Source: Candidatus Kryptoniota bacterium
GTDB lineage: Bacteria > Bacteroidota > Ignavibacteria > Kryptoniales > Kryptoniaceae
Length of the DNA: 64,000 bases
Assembly: GCA_938074445.1 (NCBI GenBank)
Contig: CALJEK010000010.1
Span: forward strand, 1-64,000
Reading direction: 5' to 3'
The notes under the pieces are model-generated. The model did not search any database, had not been told where the DNA came from, and was given only the letters and a program-made list of their open reading frames with translations. The translations under genes were made by a program, and so were the position numbers. Within the stretch, counting starts at the first letter, position 1. Every line of letters begins with the position of its first letter. Positions 1 through 10,012 of this stretch are shown one piece after another.

Positions 1-1
1 T

Positions 2-646
2 CCTGAGTTTGTTGAACCTGAGGTTGAGGTTGAAATGACCTCGGTTAGTTTTAAACTCCCCAAATCAAGCATCCCTTCAGATAATCAGTTTCACAAAATT
101 TTTCTTTCTTCGCTTTCGCAGAATGTTGAATTTTCTTATTATGCAGTTCCGAAATTGTCAAAGTATGCTTATTTAACGGCGAGTTTGAAGAACGAATTCA
201 AGTTTCCGATTCTTCCGGGTGAAGTTAGGATTTACATTGATGGCAAATATGTTTCAACATCTTCGCTCAACAAGATTTTACCTGATGAGACGTTTGATCT
301 ATTTCTTGGGGTTGATGAAGGTGTCAAGGTAGAAAGAAAGTTGAAAAGGAAGTTTACTGAGTTCACATCGTTTGGGAGGAATAAGAAGATTTCTTACGAG
401 TATGAGATAGAAATTGAGAATGGCAAGGGGCGAGACATAAAGATTGAAGTAAAGGATAATTATCCTGTTTCAAGAAACGAAAAAATAAAAGTTGTTCTTG
501 AATCTCCTTCTGAAGGTGAGGCGAAAATTGAATCTGATGGGATTATAACCTGGGGGATTGGTTTGAGACCGCGTGAGAAAAAAGTTTTGAAAGTTAAATT
601 TTACATTGAACATCCAAAAGATTTACCAGTAACTGGTCTTGAGTAA
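2..646 (+). CDS. C-terminal part of DUF4139-like protein (truncated by window start)
   Basis: Frame is open upstream of the first ATG at 35 to the window edge; beta-rich C-terminus with 'ITWGIGLRPREKKVLKVKFYIEHPKD', typical of DUF4139 C-termini. Confidence 0.65.
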   Translation, partial: PEFVEPEVEVEMTSVSFKLPKSSIPSDNQFHKIFLSSLSQNVEFSYYAVPKLSKYAYLTASLKNEFKFPILPGEVRIYIDGKYVSTSSLNKILPDETFDLFLGVDEGVKVERKLKRKFTEFTSFGRNKKISYEYEIEIENGKGRDIKIEVKDNYPVSRNEKIKVVLESPSEGEAKIESDGIITWGIGLRPREKKVLKVKFYIEHPKDLPVTGLE

Positions 647-675
647 ATCGATTAACAAACAAAAGCGAGGTAAAG

Positions 676-2703
676 ATGGCAGAAATTAAAAGTGGTCCTG
701 GTTTAAAGTATAAGCCTCTTGTTCCGCCTGAACAAACAATACGTGAATTTACAGTTCGCGCATTGATACTTGGGCTTATTATGTCCGTAGTTCTTGGTGC
801 AGCGAATGCTTATCTTGGTTTGAAAGCTGGTATGACAATCGCTGCTACGTATCCCGCAGCGGTTATAAGTATGGCTTTTTTGAGATTATTTAGAGGAACA
901 ATTCTTGAGGAGAATTTCGCGAGAACTGTTGGTTCGATAGGTGAATCGGTTGCAGCCGGAGCTATCTTTACGATTCCTGCTTTTTTGATTGCTGGCGTTT
1001 GGGAGAGTTTTGATTCTCCACAGAGGTATTGGGAGTCATCTTTTATAATGGTTATAGGTGGTGTTATAGGGATATTATTTGTCACGCTTTTGCGTAGGGT
1101 TTTGGTTGAGGACCCTGAGTTACCATTTCCTGAATCCGTTGCTGCATCTGAGATCCACAAGGCAGGTCAAGCTGGTGGAAGTGGAGCGAAGTATTTATTT
1201 GGGGCGATGGGGATTGGCGCCTTAATTCAAACGCTCGGTAAATTTAATTTCTTTGCAACGAGTTGGGAAAAATTTACAACATTTGCTAAAACAGGTGTAA
1301 AATTGTTAGGTGGAAGAGGGCAAGAGATTACGAGCGTTTCAGCTGGTGGTGGAACCCTTTTAACAGCCCCAGCGGTAAGCCCCGCTTATATTGGGGTGGG
1401 ATTTATAATTGGTCCAAGGCTTGCTGCTTTAAACTTCAGCGGTGGTCTGCTTGCGTGGGGATTGTTCGTGCCACTTCTGATGTATTTCCTTGGTCCGCAA
1501 CTTGAACCGCTTATATCTCAAGAGGGGAGACCAACTTCATGGGTTGAGTTATCCTATGCTATTTGGAAATTTATCGTGCGACCGATTGCGATAGGAGGAA
1601 TGCTTTTAAGCGCGATTTATACGCTTTATAGGATGAGGAATAGTTTAGCAATCGGATTGAAAAGATCGATATCTGACCTGAAAAAAGCGACCGCTGGAGA
1701 GGCTTCAAGTGTGAGTAGAATTGATCAGGATTTGAGTTTAAAGTGGGTCCTCCCACTTTTATTAATTTTTGCTGTATTAACTTTTTCGCTTTATTACTAT
1801 TTCAGCGGGCTGTTTAACGCATCGATAACTGCGACGGTAGTGATGATAATTGCGGGATTTTTCTTCGCTGCTGTTTCAGGTTATTTAGTTGGGATAATTG
1901 GTTCAAGTAATAATCCGGTGAGCGGACTTACGCTTTCAACTTTGATTGTCGCTGCGCTTTTGATGGTTGTGCTTGGTGTTAAGGGATTGCCGGGTGTAGC
2001 AGCTGTTCTTGGGGTTGCGGCTGTGATCTGTGTTGCTGCAGCTGTTGCTGGTGAAATGTTTCAAGATTTGAAGGTTGGACATATTCTTGGTGGAACCCCA
2101 TGGAAGATGCAGGTTGGAGATATAATTGGTGTTTTCGTGGCTTCATTTGTTTTATATTTCCCATTACTTATTTTGCACCAAGGTGATATAAAAGCGGGAG
2201 GAACTGGTTTCGGTGGGAAGGCACTTCCAGCGCCTCAGGCGAGTTTGATGGCGATGCTATCGAAGGGAATTGTTGGTGGTGAAATGGCATGGCCTCTTAT
2301 AATTGTTGGGATGCTTATGGCTTTCGGTCTTATACTTTTACAGGTTAGAAGCCCGATGCTTGTTTGCGTTGGAATGTATTTGCCTTTTGAGACGACATCT
2401 GCTATTTTCGTTGGTGGATTGATAAGAGGGATTGCGGATCTGATTGCTAAAAAGCGTAAGTTTACAGATGAGCAGATGTCAAAGCTTGAAAACAATGGGA
2501 CACTCCTTGCCTCAGGTTTAATCGCTGGTGAAGCTCTTATGGGTTTGATTTTTGCGGGATTTGCCTTTTATGATGTAAAGATAAAGCCAATTACACCAAC
2601 GCCTTCTTATCTTGTCAGCTTGATTGTAATAGTTTTAATAGCTTTGCTTTTGATCTTGACCCCTGTTCGTTATGCATCGCAGGCACAGGAGAAGAAATCT
2701 TAA
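676..2703 (+). CDS. OPT family oligopeptide transporter
   Basis: 675 aa polytopic protein; 'NAYLGLKAGMTIAATYPAAVISMAFLR' and 'SSNNPVSGLTLSTLI' motifs of OPT transporters. Confidence 0.9.
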   Translation: MAEIKSGPGLKYKPLVPPEQTIREFTVRALILGLIMSVVLGAANAYLGLKAGMTIAATYPAAVISMAFLRLFRGTILEENFARTVGSIGESVAAGAIFTIPAFLIAGVWESFDSPQRYWESSFIMVIGGVIGILFVTLLRRVLVEDPELPFPESVAASEIHKAGQAGGSGAKYLFGAMGIGALIQTLGKFNFFATSWEKFTTFAKTGVKLLGGRGQEITSVSAGGGTLLTAPAVSPAYIGVGFIIGPRLAALNFSGGLLAWGLFVPLLMYFLGPQLEPLISQEGRPTSWVELSYAIWKFIVRPIAIGGMLLSAIYTLYRMRNSLAIGLKRSISDLKKATAGEASSVSRIDQDLSLKWVLPLLLIFAVLTFSLYYYFSGLFNASITATVVMIIAGFFFAAVSGYLVGIIGSSNNPVSGLTLSTLIVAALLMVVLGVKGLPGVAAVLGVAAVICVAAAVAGEMFQDLKVGHILGGTPWKMQVGDIIGVFVASFVLYFPLLILHQGDIKAGGTGFGGKALPAPQASLMAMLSKGIVGGEMAWPLIIVGMLMAFGLILLQVRSPMLVCVGMYLPFETTSAIFVGGLIRGIADLIAKKRKFTDEQMSKLENNGTLLASGLIAGEALMGLIFAGFAFYDVKIKPITPTPSYLVSLIVIVLIALLLILTPVRYASQAQEKKS

Positions 2704-2709
2704 CAATTT

Positions 2710-2745
2710 AAGGCGCGCCGTCGGGTGCGCCTTTTTGATTTTTTG
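2710..2745 (+). terminator. Rho-independent terminator after OPT transporter
   Basis: Stem 2710-2719 / 2724-2733 (one G-T pair) with a 4-nt loop, followed by CTTTTTGATTTTTT. Confidence 0.8.
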
Positions 2746-2799
2746 AGCACCTTTTTTAAATTATACCAAAGTTTTTTAAACAAAAGCACATTTTGAAAT

Positions 2800-3156
2800 A
2801 TGTTAAGTGAATATTTGCCGATTTTCGTTTTGATGATTTTTGCTCTTGCCTTTGCCTCGTTTATGGTTTTATCCAATCGAATCCTCGGTCCGAAAAGACC
2901 CAATCCTGAAAAACTTTCAACTTATGAAAGTGGGATGGAACCAATAAGAACCGCAAGGGACAGATTTTCTGTTAAGTTTTACCTTGTTGCGATGCTTTTT
3001 ATAATTTTTGACATTGAGATTGTTTTCCTCTATCCGTGGGCTGTAACTTTTGATAAACTTGGTGTGTTGGGTTATATAGAAATGTTTCTTTTTATTTTCG
3101 TTCTTTTGGTTGGGTATTTTTACATAATAAAAAAAGGTGCGTTGAAATGGGAATAA
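2800..3156 (+). CDS. nuoA: NADH-quinone oxidoreductase subunit A (copy 1)
   Basis: '[16 protein letters not shown]', '[13 protein letters not shown]' NuoA motifs. Confidence 0.95.
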   Translation: MLSEYLPIFVLMIFALAFASFMVLSNRILGPKRPNPEKLSTYESGMEPIRTARDRFSVKFYLVAMLFIIFDIEIVFLYPWAVTFDKLGVLGYIEMFLFIFVLLVGYFYIIKKGALKWE

Positions 3157-3644
3157 ACACGTTTAACATAGAGGAACAAGGATTTTTGACGACGAAATTG
3201 AGCGAATTTATTAGATGGGCTCAGCGTAATTCGCTTTGGCCGATGCCCCTTGGAATTTCATGTTGTGCTATTGAGATGATGGCTTTCGCTGCGCCAAAGT
3301 TCGATGTTGCAAGGTTTGGTTCTGAATTTCTAAGATTTTCACCACGTCAATCTGACCTGTTGATAGTTGCTGGAACGGTTACGTATAAAATGGCTCGCGT
3401 TGTCAGAAAAATTTACGACCAAATGCCTGAGCCAAAATGGGTAATAGCCATGGGCGTTTGCACCTCAACAGGTGGAATGTACAGGTCTTATGCGGTTGTA
3501 CAAGGAATTGACCAGTTTTTGCCAGTTGATGTTTATGTTTCTGGTTGCCCCCCGAGACCTGAGAACTTAATAAATGGCTTGCTTAAAATTCAGGAACTTA
3601 TAAAAAATGGGGTTCCGCCCAAAAGAGACCCAATATATATCTAA
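3147..3644 (+). CDS. nuoB: NADH-quinone oxidoreductase subunit B (copy 1)
   Basis: N2 cluster cysteines conserved: 'SCCAIEMM', 'GVCTSTGG', 'GCPPRPE'. Confidence 0.96.
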   Translation: MGINTFNIEEQGFLTTKLSEFIRWAQRNSLWPMPLGISCCAIEMMAFAAPKFDVARFGSEFLRFSPRQSDLLIVAGTVTYKMARVVRKIYDQMPEPKWVIAMGVCTSTGGMYRSYAVVQGIDQFLPVDVYVSGCPPRPENLINGLLKIQELIKNGVPPKRDPIYI

Positions 3645-3650
3645 AAAACT

Positions 3651-4169
3651 TTGAAATTGAAAATGAAGGATAAAATCATTGAAAAACTGAGCAACCTCTT
3701 CAAGGATGACATAATTGAGGTATCCGAATTTCGTGGGGAGCTTACTATAGTTGTTAAAAAAGAAAAAATCGTCGACATTTGTAAATTTTTAAAAGAGGAA
3801 CCTGAACTTTCATTTGATTATCTTGTCGATATCTGTGGGGTTGATTACTACCGTGAGAAGGATAGGTTTGCCGTGGTTTACAATTTATGGTCCTTAAAAA
3901 ACAAGTTTAGGTTGCGATTAAAAGTTTATGTGGACGAATCTGAACCTGTTGTCCCATCTGTTACATCTGTGTGGTCAGCTGCAAATTGGCATGAGCGTGA
4001 GACATTTGATATGTTCGGAATTAAATTTTCAGGGCATCCAGATCTAAGAAGAATTTATATGCCTGAAGATTTTGAGTATTATCCATTGCGGAAAGATTTT
4101 CCATTGCAGGGAATACCTGGATCAATTCCTTTGCCCGGACAGGAGAAAGTAAAAATTCAACGGGGTTGA
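3651..4169 (+). CDS. nuoC: NADH-quinone oxidoreductase subunit C (copy 1)
   Basis: 'WHERETFDMFGIKFSGHPDLRRIYMPEDF...YPLRKDFP' NuoC signature. Confidence 0.95.
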   Translation: MKLKMKDKIIEKLSNLFKDDIIEVSEFRGELTIVVKKEKIVDICKFLKEEPELSFDYLVDICGVDYYREKDRFAVVYNLWSLKNKFRLRLKVYVDESEPVVPSVTSVWSAANWHERETFDMFGIKFSGHPDLRRIYMPEDFEYYPLRKDFPLQGIPGSIPLPGQEKVKIQRG

Positions 4170-4172
4170 AGT

Positions 4173-5414
4173 ATGGAGGAAAAAATTGACAAAGTAGTTG
4201 AATCATTAAATAGGCGAAACATTGAAGCTGAGGTCAGAAAAGATCCGCTTGGAACTGAAATGATTTTAAATGTTGGTCCTCAACATCCGGCGACGCATGG
4301 GGTTTTGAGATTGGTCTTAAAGCTTGATGGTGAGTACATAGTTGACGCTGTCCCGGAGCTTGGGTATTTACACCGCGGTAAGGAGAAGATTGCCGAAAAT
4401 ATGACCTTCCTTGAATTTTTACCTCACACGGATAGAATGGATTATCTTGCTCCACTTTCAAATAATACTGCTTATATGCTTGCTGTTGAAAAGCTTTTTG
4501 GTATTGAAGCACCTAAAAGGGCTCAATATATCAGAGTGATTTTAAATGAACTTTCGAGGATTTCGTCGCATCTTGTGTGGCTTGGGACCTTTGCTATGGA
4601 TGTTGGAGCTTTGACTGTTTTTATGTGGTGCTTTAGAGAAAGGGAAAAAATTTTGAGCATATTTGATCTCGTGACGGGAGTTAGATTTACGACAAGTTAT
4701 GAAAGAATTGGTGGAGTTGCACAAGATATAACTGATGAAGCAATTCATGCGATAAAAGGGTTTATCGATAATTTTCCAAAAGAACTTGAACAGTGCGAGA
4801 AACTTTTAAACAAGAATAGAATTTTCATCGAAAGGGTGGATGGGATCGGTGTGATAACAAAAGAACAAGCGATTGACATTGGATTAAGCGGTCCAAACTT
4901 GAGGGCTTCCGGGGTGTCGAGAGATTTGAGAAAAGATGAACCATACCTTGTTTATAATGAAATTGATTTTGATATACCTGTTTATGAGGAGGGCGATTGC
5001 CTCGCTCGTTATTATGTGCGCCTTGATGAGATGAAGGAAAGCGTTAAAATTGTAAGGCAGTGTATCGAGAAGTTGCCCTCAGGTCCCGTAAAAGCTGATG
5101 AGCCAAAAGCAACGCATCCCAAGAAGGAGAAAATTTATACAAAGATGGAAGAGTTAATTCACGATTTTATTATAACAAATTTTGGTGGCACACCTCCAGT
5201 TGGTGAAGTTTATCATGCTGTTGAGAATCCAAAAGGTGAACTCGGTTTTTATATTGTGAGCGATGGGACTGGTTATCCTTGGAGGCTGAAGGTTAGGTCG
5301 CCATCTTTCACCAACATTCAGGCGTTGCCGTTGCTTCTTAAGGGTCATATGATCGCTGACCTTGTTGCCATAATTGGTAGCATTGATCCTGTTATGGGAG
5401 AAGCCGATAAATAA
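4173..5414 (+). CDS. nuoD: NADH-quinone oxidoreductase subunit D (copy 1)
   Basis: 'NVGPQHPATHGVLRLVLKLDGE', 'YLHRGKEKIAE', C-terminal 'IIGSIDPVMGEADK'. Confidence 0.96.
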   Translation: MEEKIDKVVESLNRRNIEAEVRKDPLGTEMILNVGPQHPATHGVLRLVLKLDGEYIVDAVPELGYLHRGKEKIAENMTFLEFLPHTDRMDYLAPLSNNTAYMLAVEKLFGIEAPKRAQYIRVILNELSRISSHLVWLGTFAMDVGALTVFMWCFREREKILSIFDLVTGVRFTTSYERIGGVAQDITDEAIHAIKGFIDNFPKELEQCEKLLNKNRIFIERVDGIGVITKEQAIDIGLSGPNLRASGVSRDLRKDEPYLVYNEIDFDIPVYEEGDCLARYYVRLDEMKESVKIVRQCIEKLPSGPVKADEPKATHPKKEKIYTKMEELIHDFIITNFGGTPPVGEVYHAVENPKGELGFYIVSDGTGYPWRLKVRSPSFTNIQALPLLLKGHMIADLVAIIGSIDPVMGEADK

Positions 5415-5428
5415 ACAAAAACAAATTT

Positions 5429-5914
5429 TTGTTTGAAATGTTCACTGAGGAAAACTTGAAAAAGATTGAGGAAATTAAGAAAAGATATCCAACACCTCAA
5501 GCAGCACTTTTACCTGTTCTTTGGATCGCACAGGAACAATTTAAATGGATTTCGGAAGATGTGATGCGCTACGTGGCTGAACTTCTTGGGTTGCCCTATA
5601 GCCATGTTTATGGGGTCGTCACATTTTACACTATGTATAATAAAAAACCAGTAGGTAAGTATCATATTCAGGTATGCACAAACGTAAGCTGTATGTTAAG
5701 AGGTGCTTATGAAAATCTTGAGTATCTTGAGAAAAAGCTCGGGATAAAAGTGGGACAAACTACGCCTGATATGAAGTTTACATTAACCGAAGTTGAATGT
5801 CTTGGTTCATGTGGGACTGCGCCTGTTATACAGGTGAACGATGATTATTACGAGAATATGGAGCGAGAAAAACTTGAAAAATTAATTGAACAACTAAGTC
5901 GGGACGGGAAATAA
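5429..5914 (+). CDS. nuoE: NADH-quinone oxidoreductase subunit E
   Basis: [2Fe-2S] thioredoxin-like pattern 'VCTNVSCML...VECLGSCGTAPVIQVNDDYYENM'. Confidence 0.95.
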   Translation: MFEMFTEENLKKIEEIKKRYPTPQAALLPVLWIAQEQFKWISEDVMRYVAELLGLPYSHVYGVVTFYTMYNKKPVGKYHIQVCTNVSCMLRGAYENLEYLEKKLGIKVGQTTPDMKFTLTEVECLGSCGTAPVIQVNDDYYENMEREKLEKLIEQLSRDGK

Positions 5915-7179
5915 TGGAACAGATAAAACTAATTCTAAAAGATATACCTGAACTACACCGAATAGAAGTTTACGAAGCAAATGGTGGATATTCGGCTTTT
6001 AAAAAAGCACTTGGAATGAAACCAGATGAAATTATTGAAGAAGTAAAAAAGTCAGGGCTGAGGGGCAGAGGCGGTGCTGCATTCCCTACAGGTATGAAGT
6101 GGAGTTTTATGCCGAAGGATTCAAGACCGAAGTATTTGATCGTAAATGCAGATGAAGGCGAGCCTGGAACTTTTAAAGATAGAGCGATAATTGAAAAAAA
6201 TCCTCATCAATTAATCGAAGGTGCATTAATAGCAGCTTATGCCATAGGAGCGCAAACAATTTACGTTTATATCCGCGGTGAATATGTTAAGTGGATGAAG
6301 ATTCTCCAAAACGCGATTGACGAAGCTTATTCAAGGGGTTATATTGGGGAAAATATCTTTAATTCTGGGTTTAGTGTTGATATTTACATTCATCGCGGAG
6401 CTGGGGCGTATATTTGTGGTGAGGAATCTGCCCTGATGGAGTCAATTGAAGGGAAAAGAGGTTATCCAAGGGTGAAACCACCTTTTCCAGCTCAATATGG
6501 ACTTTGGGGTTATCCAACAACGATAAATAATGTTGAAACACTTGCAAACGTCCCGGTGATAATTGAAAAAGGTGGTGAATGGTATTCTAAAATTGGCGCT
6601 CCAAAACATCCAGGGACAATTCTCTTTGGGGTAAGTGGTCATGTAAATAAACCAGGTATATATGAACTGCCGACAGGAGTTTTGTTGACCGACTTAATTT
6701 ATAAGTATGCTGGCGGGGTTAGAAATAATAAGAAGATTAAAGCGGTGATACCCGGTGGGTCTTCAACTCCAGCTTTAAGGGGTGATCAGATTGAGGGTGT
6801 GACGATGGATTTTGATGGGTTGAGAAACGCTGGTTCAATGATTGGAACAGGTGGTGTTATAGTGATGGATGAGGATACGGATATGGTTAAAGTTTTATGG
6901 AGGATTGCAAAGTTTTATTGGCATGAATCCTGCGGTCAGTGCACCCCTTGTAGAGAAGGGACGGGTTGGATGTTTAAAATTCTTGATAGAATTTTAAAAG
7001 GTGGCGGAAAACCTGAAGACCTTGATTTACTCGTCAGCGTTGCCAGCAATATTGAAGGCAACACTGTTTGTGCACTTGGTGACGCTGCAGCTTGGCCAAT
7101 AAAGTTTGGTGTTGAAAGGTTTAGGGAAGATTTTGAAAAGTATATAAAGTTTAAATCAACCGTGTTGGTTGAGAAATAG
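5914..7179 (+). CDS. nuoF: NADH-quinone oxidoreductase subunit F
   Basis: 'GLRGRGGAAFPTGMKWSF', 'NADEGEPGTFKDR', 'ESCGQCTPCREGTGW', 'NTVCALGDAAAWP'. Confidence 0.97.
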   Translation: MEQIKLILKDIPELHRIEVYEANGGYSAFKKALGMKPDEIIEEVKKSGLRGRGGAAFPTGMKWSFMPKDSRPKYLIVNADEGEPGTFKDRAIIEKNPHQLIEGALIAAYAIGAQTIYVYIRGEYVKWMKILQNAIDEAYSRGYIGENIFNSGFSVDIYIHRGAGAYICGEESALMESIEGKRGYPRVKPPFPAQYGLWGYPTTINNVETLANVPVIIEKGGEWYSKIGAPKHPGTILFGVSGHVNKPGIYELPTGVLLTDLIYKYAGGVRNNKKIKAVIPGGSSTPALRGDQIEGVTMDFDGLRNAGSMIGTGGVIVMDEDTDMVKVLWRIAKFYWHESCGQCTPCREGTGWMFKILDRILKGGGKPEDLDLLVSVASNIEGNTVCALGDAAAWPIKFGVERFREDFEKYIKFKSTVLVEK

Positions 7180-7184
7180 CTTAT

Positions 7185-7766
7185 ATGATGAGAATAACTT
7201 TTTTACTTTGCTTTGCTTTTATTTCGTGTCAACTTTTTGAGACGCGAAGCCCTGAAACGCCAACTGAAGTAACTGAACAACTGGGCTGGAAGCAACCCAT
7301 AACCCCTGAGATAACCCTTGAAAATTTGCGTAATGCAATTTACTATAAAAACACTGAAAACTATATTCGCTGTTTTGTTGATTCAAATTTTTCAGATAAA
7401 AGGTTTACATTCGTTCCAACTCAAGAAGCACAGATACAGTATCCAGATATTTTCAGGAATTGGAATCTAAATAGCGAGAGGAATTATTTTAATAATATCA
7501 AAACCAATGTTCCGCAGGGAGGTACATCTGATCTTGTTTTATCTGGGGGTTTTCAGAGTTTCGGCACCGATGAAGCTGTTTATTACGCGAGTTATCTTGT
7601 AAGTTTTCAGCATGCGGTAAAGGATATCCCACAAAATGCAAGGGGAAATCTTCAGTTTTATTTAGTAGCTGACAGAAATGGGAATTGGGTAATTTATAAG
7701 TGGATTGATATAAAAGTCCAAAATGAGTTCACTTGGAGCGAATTAAAAGCAAAATTCAGCTATTGA
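7185..7766 (+). CDS. Hypothetical lipoprotein, NTF2-like fold suspected
   Basis: Short hydrophobic leader ending 'FAFISC'; pattern similar to the following ORF. Confidence 0.5.
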   Translation: MMRITFLLCFAFISCQLFETRSPETPTEVTEQLGWKQPITPEITLENLRNAIYYKNTENYIRCFVDSNFSDKRFTFVPTQEAQIQYPDIFRNWNLNSERNYFNNIKTNVPQGGTSDLVLSGGFQSFGTDEAVYYASYLVSFQHAVKDIPQNARGNLQFYLVADRNGNWVIYKWIDIKVQNEFTWSELKAKFSY

Positions 7767-8267
7767 TTGATGCGTTTCCTTTATCTTACACTTTCGCTTT
7801 TAACCTTTTCTTGTGTTAACCCATTTGCGCCGGGACTTGACAGAAGCGATGAGGAATCAGTATTGCTTGGGGATCAGAGAACTATTGAGGGTGTTTTTCA
7901 GAATTTTAAATACGCTTATATATTTAAAGATACATCGGTTTACAGCAAGCTGTTGGGTGAAAATTTTGTCTTCGTTTATCGAGATTATGATAAAGGACAG
8001 GACATCTCGTGGGGAAAGGTTGACGAGATGAGAGCAACTTACGGGCTTTTTAGGAATACGCAAAACCTTGACCTTGTGTGGAATAATATAATTGTTGATT
8101 CCGGCGATTCACTTTATAGGAATGTCGTGAGAGGGTTTAACTTGACTGTCACATTTAATCCTGCTGATATAGTAAAAGTAGATGGAAAGGCAAATTTTAT
8201 ATTGCAGCGTAATAGTCCATCTGAACCATGGTTAATTGTTTTTTGGCGTGATGAATCAAATTACTAA
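7767..8267 (+). CDS. Hypothetical lipoprotein, NTF2-like fold suspected
   Basis: Leader 'LYLTLSLLTFSC' lipobox; immediately follows the previous ORF. Confidence 0.5.
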   Translation: MMRFLYLTLSLLTFSCVNPFAPGLDRSDEESVLLGDQRTIEGVFQNFKYAYIFKDTSVYSKLLGENFVFVYRDYDKGQDISWGKVDEMRATYGLFRNTQNLDLVWNNIIVDSGDSLYRNVVRGFNLTVTFNPADIVKVDGKANFILQRNSPSEPWLIVFWRDESNY

Positions 8268-8286
8268 ATAAAAGGGTGAAATTGGT

Positions 8287-9117
8287 TTGAAGGTAAAGGT
8301 TGGTTTTCAAGGTGAAAGAGGGGCTTTTAGTGAACAAGCTGGATATGAGTTTTTCGGCGATAAGATGGTTCCTGTGCCATTTCGCTCTTTTGAGGAAGTT
8401 TTCAGGAGTGTGAAGAAAGGTGAGGTCGATTACGGGGTTATACCGATTGAGAATTCGCTATACGGCAGTATACATCAGAATTATGATTTGCTTCAGAGGT
8501 ATAATATCTATATAGTTGGTGAGGTAAAATTACGGATAAAGCACTATCTTCTTGCGAATTATGGTGTGAAAATGAGCGGTGTAAGAAAGATTTATTCGCA
8601 TCCGCAAGCGTTGGCGCAATGTGAGAGTTTTCTTAAAAAGTTAAAAGGTGTTGAAATAATACCGACTTACGACACAGCTGGCTCTGCGAAAATGATAAAA
8701 GAGAAAGGGATACTTGATGGGGCAGCTATAGCTGGTAAGCAGGCGAGCAAATATTATGGTTTGAAAGTTTTAAGGTCGGGCATAGAAAATCATGAGAAAA
8801 ATTTCACGCGATTTTTAATTTTGTCAAGAAGAAAAATTATAGCACGTAAAAATCCGAAGACTTCAATCATTTTCACAACGAAAAATATACCGGGGGCTCT
8901 TTTTTCCGCACTTGGCGTCTTTGCCTATAGATATATTAACCTTCTAAAAATTGAATCAAGACCAATAATTGGGCAACCTTGGAGATATATGTTTTATCTT
9001 GACTTTGAGGGAAGCATTGAAGATGAACTTTGTGCTGATGCGATAAAAGAGTTGAAAAGAATGACGCAGTATTATAAATTTCTCGGGACTTATGAAAAAG
9101 GGAGGGAGGTTGAATGA
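8287..9117 (+). CDS. pheA: Prephenate dehydratase
   Basis: 'GFQGERGAFSEQAG', 'DYGVIPIENSLYGSIHQNYDLL', 'NFTRFLILSR', ACT-like 'NIPGALFSALGVFAYRYINLLKIESRPI'; TTG start. Confidence 0.93.
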   Translation: MKVKVGFQGERGAFSEQAGYEFFGDKMVPVPFRSFEEVFRSVKKGEVDYGVIPIENSLYGSIHQNYDLLQRYNIYIVGEVKLRIKHYLLANYGVKMSGVRKIYSHPQALAQCESFLKKLKGVEIIPTYDTAGSAKMIKEKGILDGAAIAGKQASKYYGLKVLRSGIENHEKNFTRFLILSRRKIIARKNPKTSIIFTTKNIPGALFSALGVFAYRYINLLKIESRPIIGQPWRYMFYLDFEGSIEDELCADAIKELKRMTQYYKFLGTYEKGREVE

Positions 9118-9992
9118 GATTTAGATATGCTTTTAGAGAAGCGATGTCTGGCTTTAAAAGATCAAAATTGTCAACATTTGCTTCGATTTTTGTGCTTTTT
9201 ATTTCTTTGCTTTCGATGGGCACATTTGTGATTGTTGGATATAATGTCAATCGTTTAGTTAAGATGGTAAAAGAAAAGATTGAGATCGAGGTCTTTATAA
9301 AGGAGGGGCTAACTTCGGCTCAAATAGATTCGCTAAAAAAAATTGTTAAGTCGTTTGATGAAGTTGAAGATGTAATTTATATATCGAAAGAGGAAGCAGC
9401 GAGAATATTTGAGAGTGAGTTTGGGGAAAACATTTTCAACCTTCTTGATTTCAACCCTCTTCCAGCGTCATTTAGGATAAAATTAAAAGAGAGATTTAGA
9501 ACCTCACACGGGGTTGAAAGCTTGATCGGGAAATTGAGAAAAATCCGCGATTTTGAGGATGTTAAATACAGAAGATTATTGCTTAGGATAATCGAAAGGC
9601 GATTTCAAATTTTATCGTGGGCATTTCTGGGAGGTGGAGTTTTGTTAAGCTTAATTTCAGTTCTTTTGATAGTTAACACAATAAGGTTGAGCATATATGC
9701 GAAGAGAAAGTTAATAAAAATAATGCAACTTGTTGGGGCGACGCGTGGATTTATAATGCTTCCTTTTTTGATCCAAGGTCTTCTGCAGGGATTGATCGCT
9801 GGAATTTTGTCGACAATGTTAATTTATATGATAGTGAAAGTTATCATACCACAATTGCCTGATGATGTTTTGAGCAGTGTGAATGTGCCTAATTTATTTT
9901 TTCCAGCATTGGTCTCAACGGGTTTAGTTCTTGGCTTTGTTGGCAGTTGGATATCGGCGCGGAAGTATATCACATATAAACTGATATCTTAA
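9114..9992 (+). CDS. ftsX: Cell division permease FtsX
   Basis: N-terminal TM, extracellular 'EVFIKEGLTSAQIDSLKKIV...EVEDVIYISKEEAARIFESEFGENIF', three C-terminal TMs, 'IMQLVGATRGFIMLPFLIQGLLQGLIAG'. Confidence 0.9.
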   Translation: MRFRYAFREAMSGFKRSKLSTFASIFVLFISLLSMGTFVIVGYNVNRLVKMVKEKIEIEVFIKEGLTSAQIDSLKKIVKSFDEVEDVIYISKEEAARIFESEFGENIFNLLDFNPLPASFRIKLKERFRTSHGVESLIGKLRKIRDFEDVKYRRLLLRIIERRFQILSWAFLGGGVLLSLISVLLIVNTIRLSIYAKRKLIKIMQLVGATRGFIMLPFLIQGLLQGLIAGILSTMLIYMIVKVIIPQLPDDVLSSVNVPNLFFPALVSTGLVLGFVGSWISARKYITYKLIS

Positions 9993-10012
9993 AAAACAAA
10001 GGACAATGGCAA

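Noticed and set aside
810-1160. 116-aa minus-strand ORF inside the OPT transporter
   Set aside because: Antisense shadow of a strongly supported CDS; no family motif. The same applies to most other short minus-strand ORFs in the track (e.g. 4234-4512, 41331-41789, 46305-46700, 56585-57004).
2700-2903. Minus-strand ORF across the terminator and nuoA start
   Set aside because: Covers a hairpin terminator and the nuoA 5' end; Lys/Arg-rich low-complexity product.
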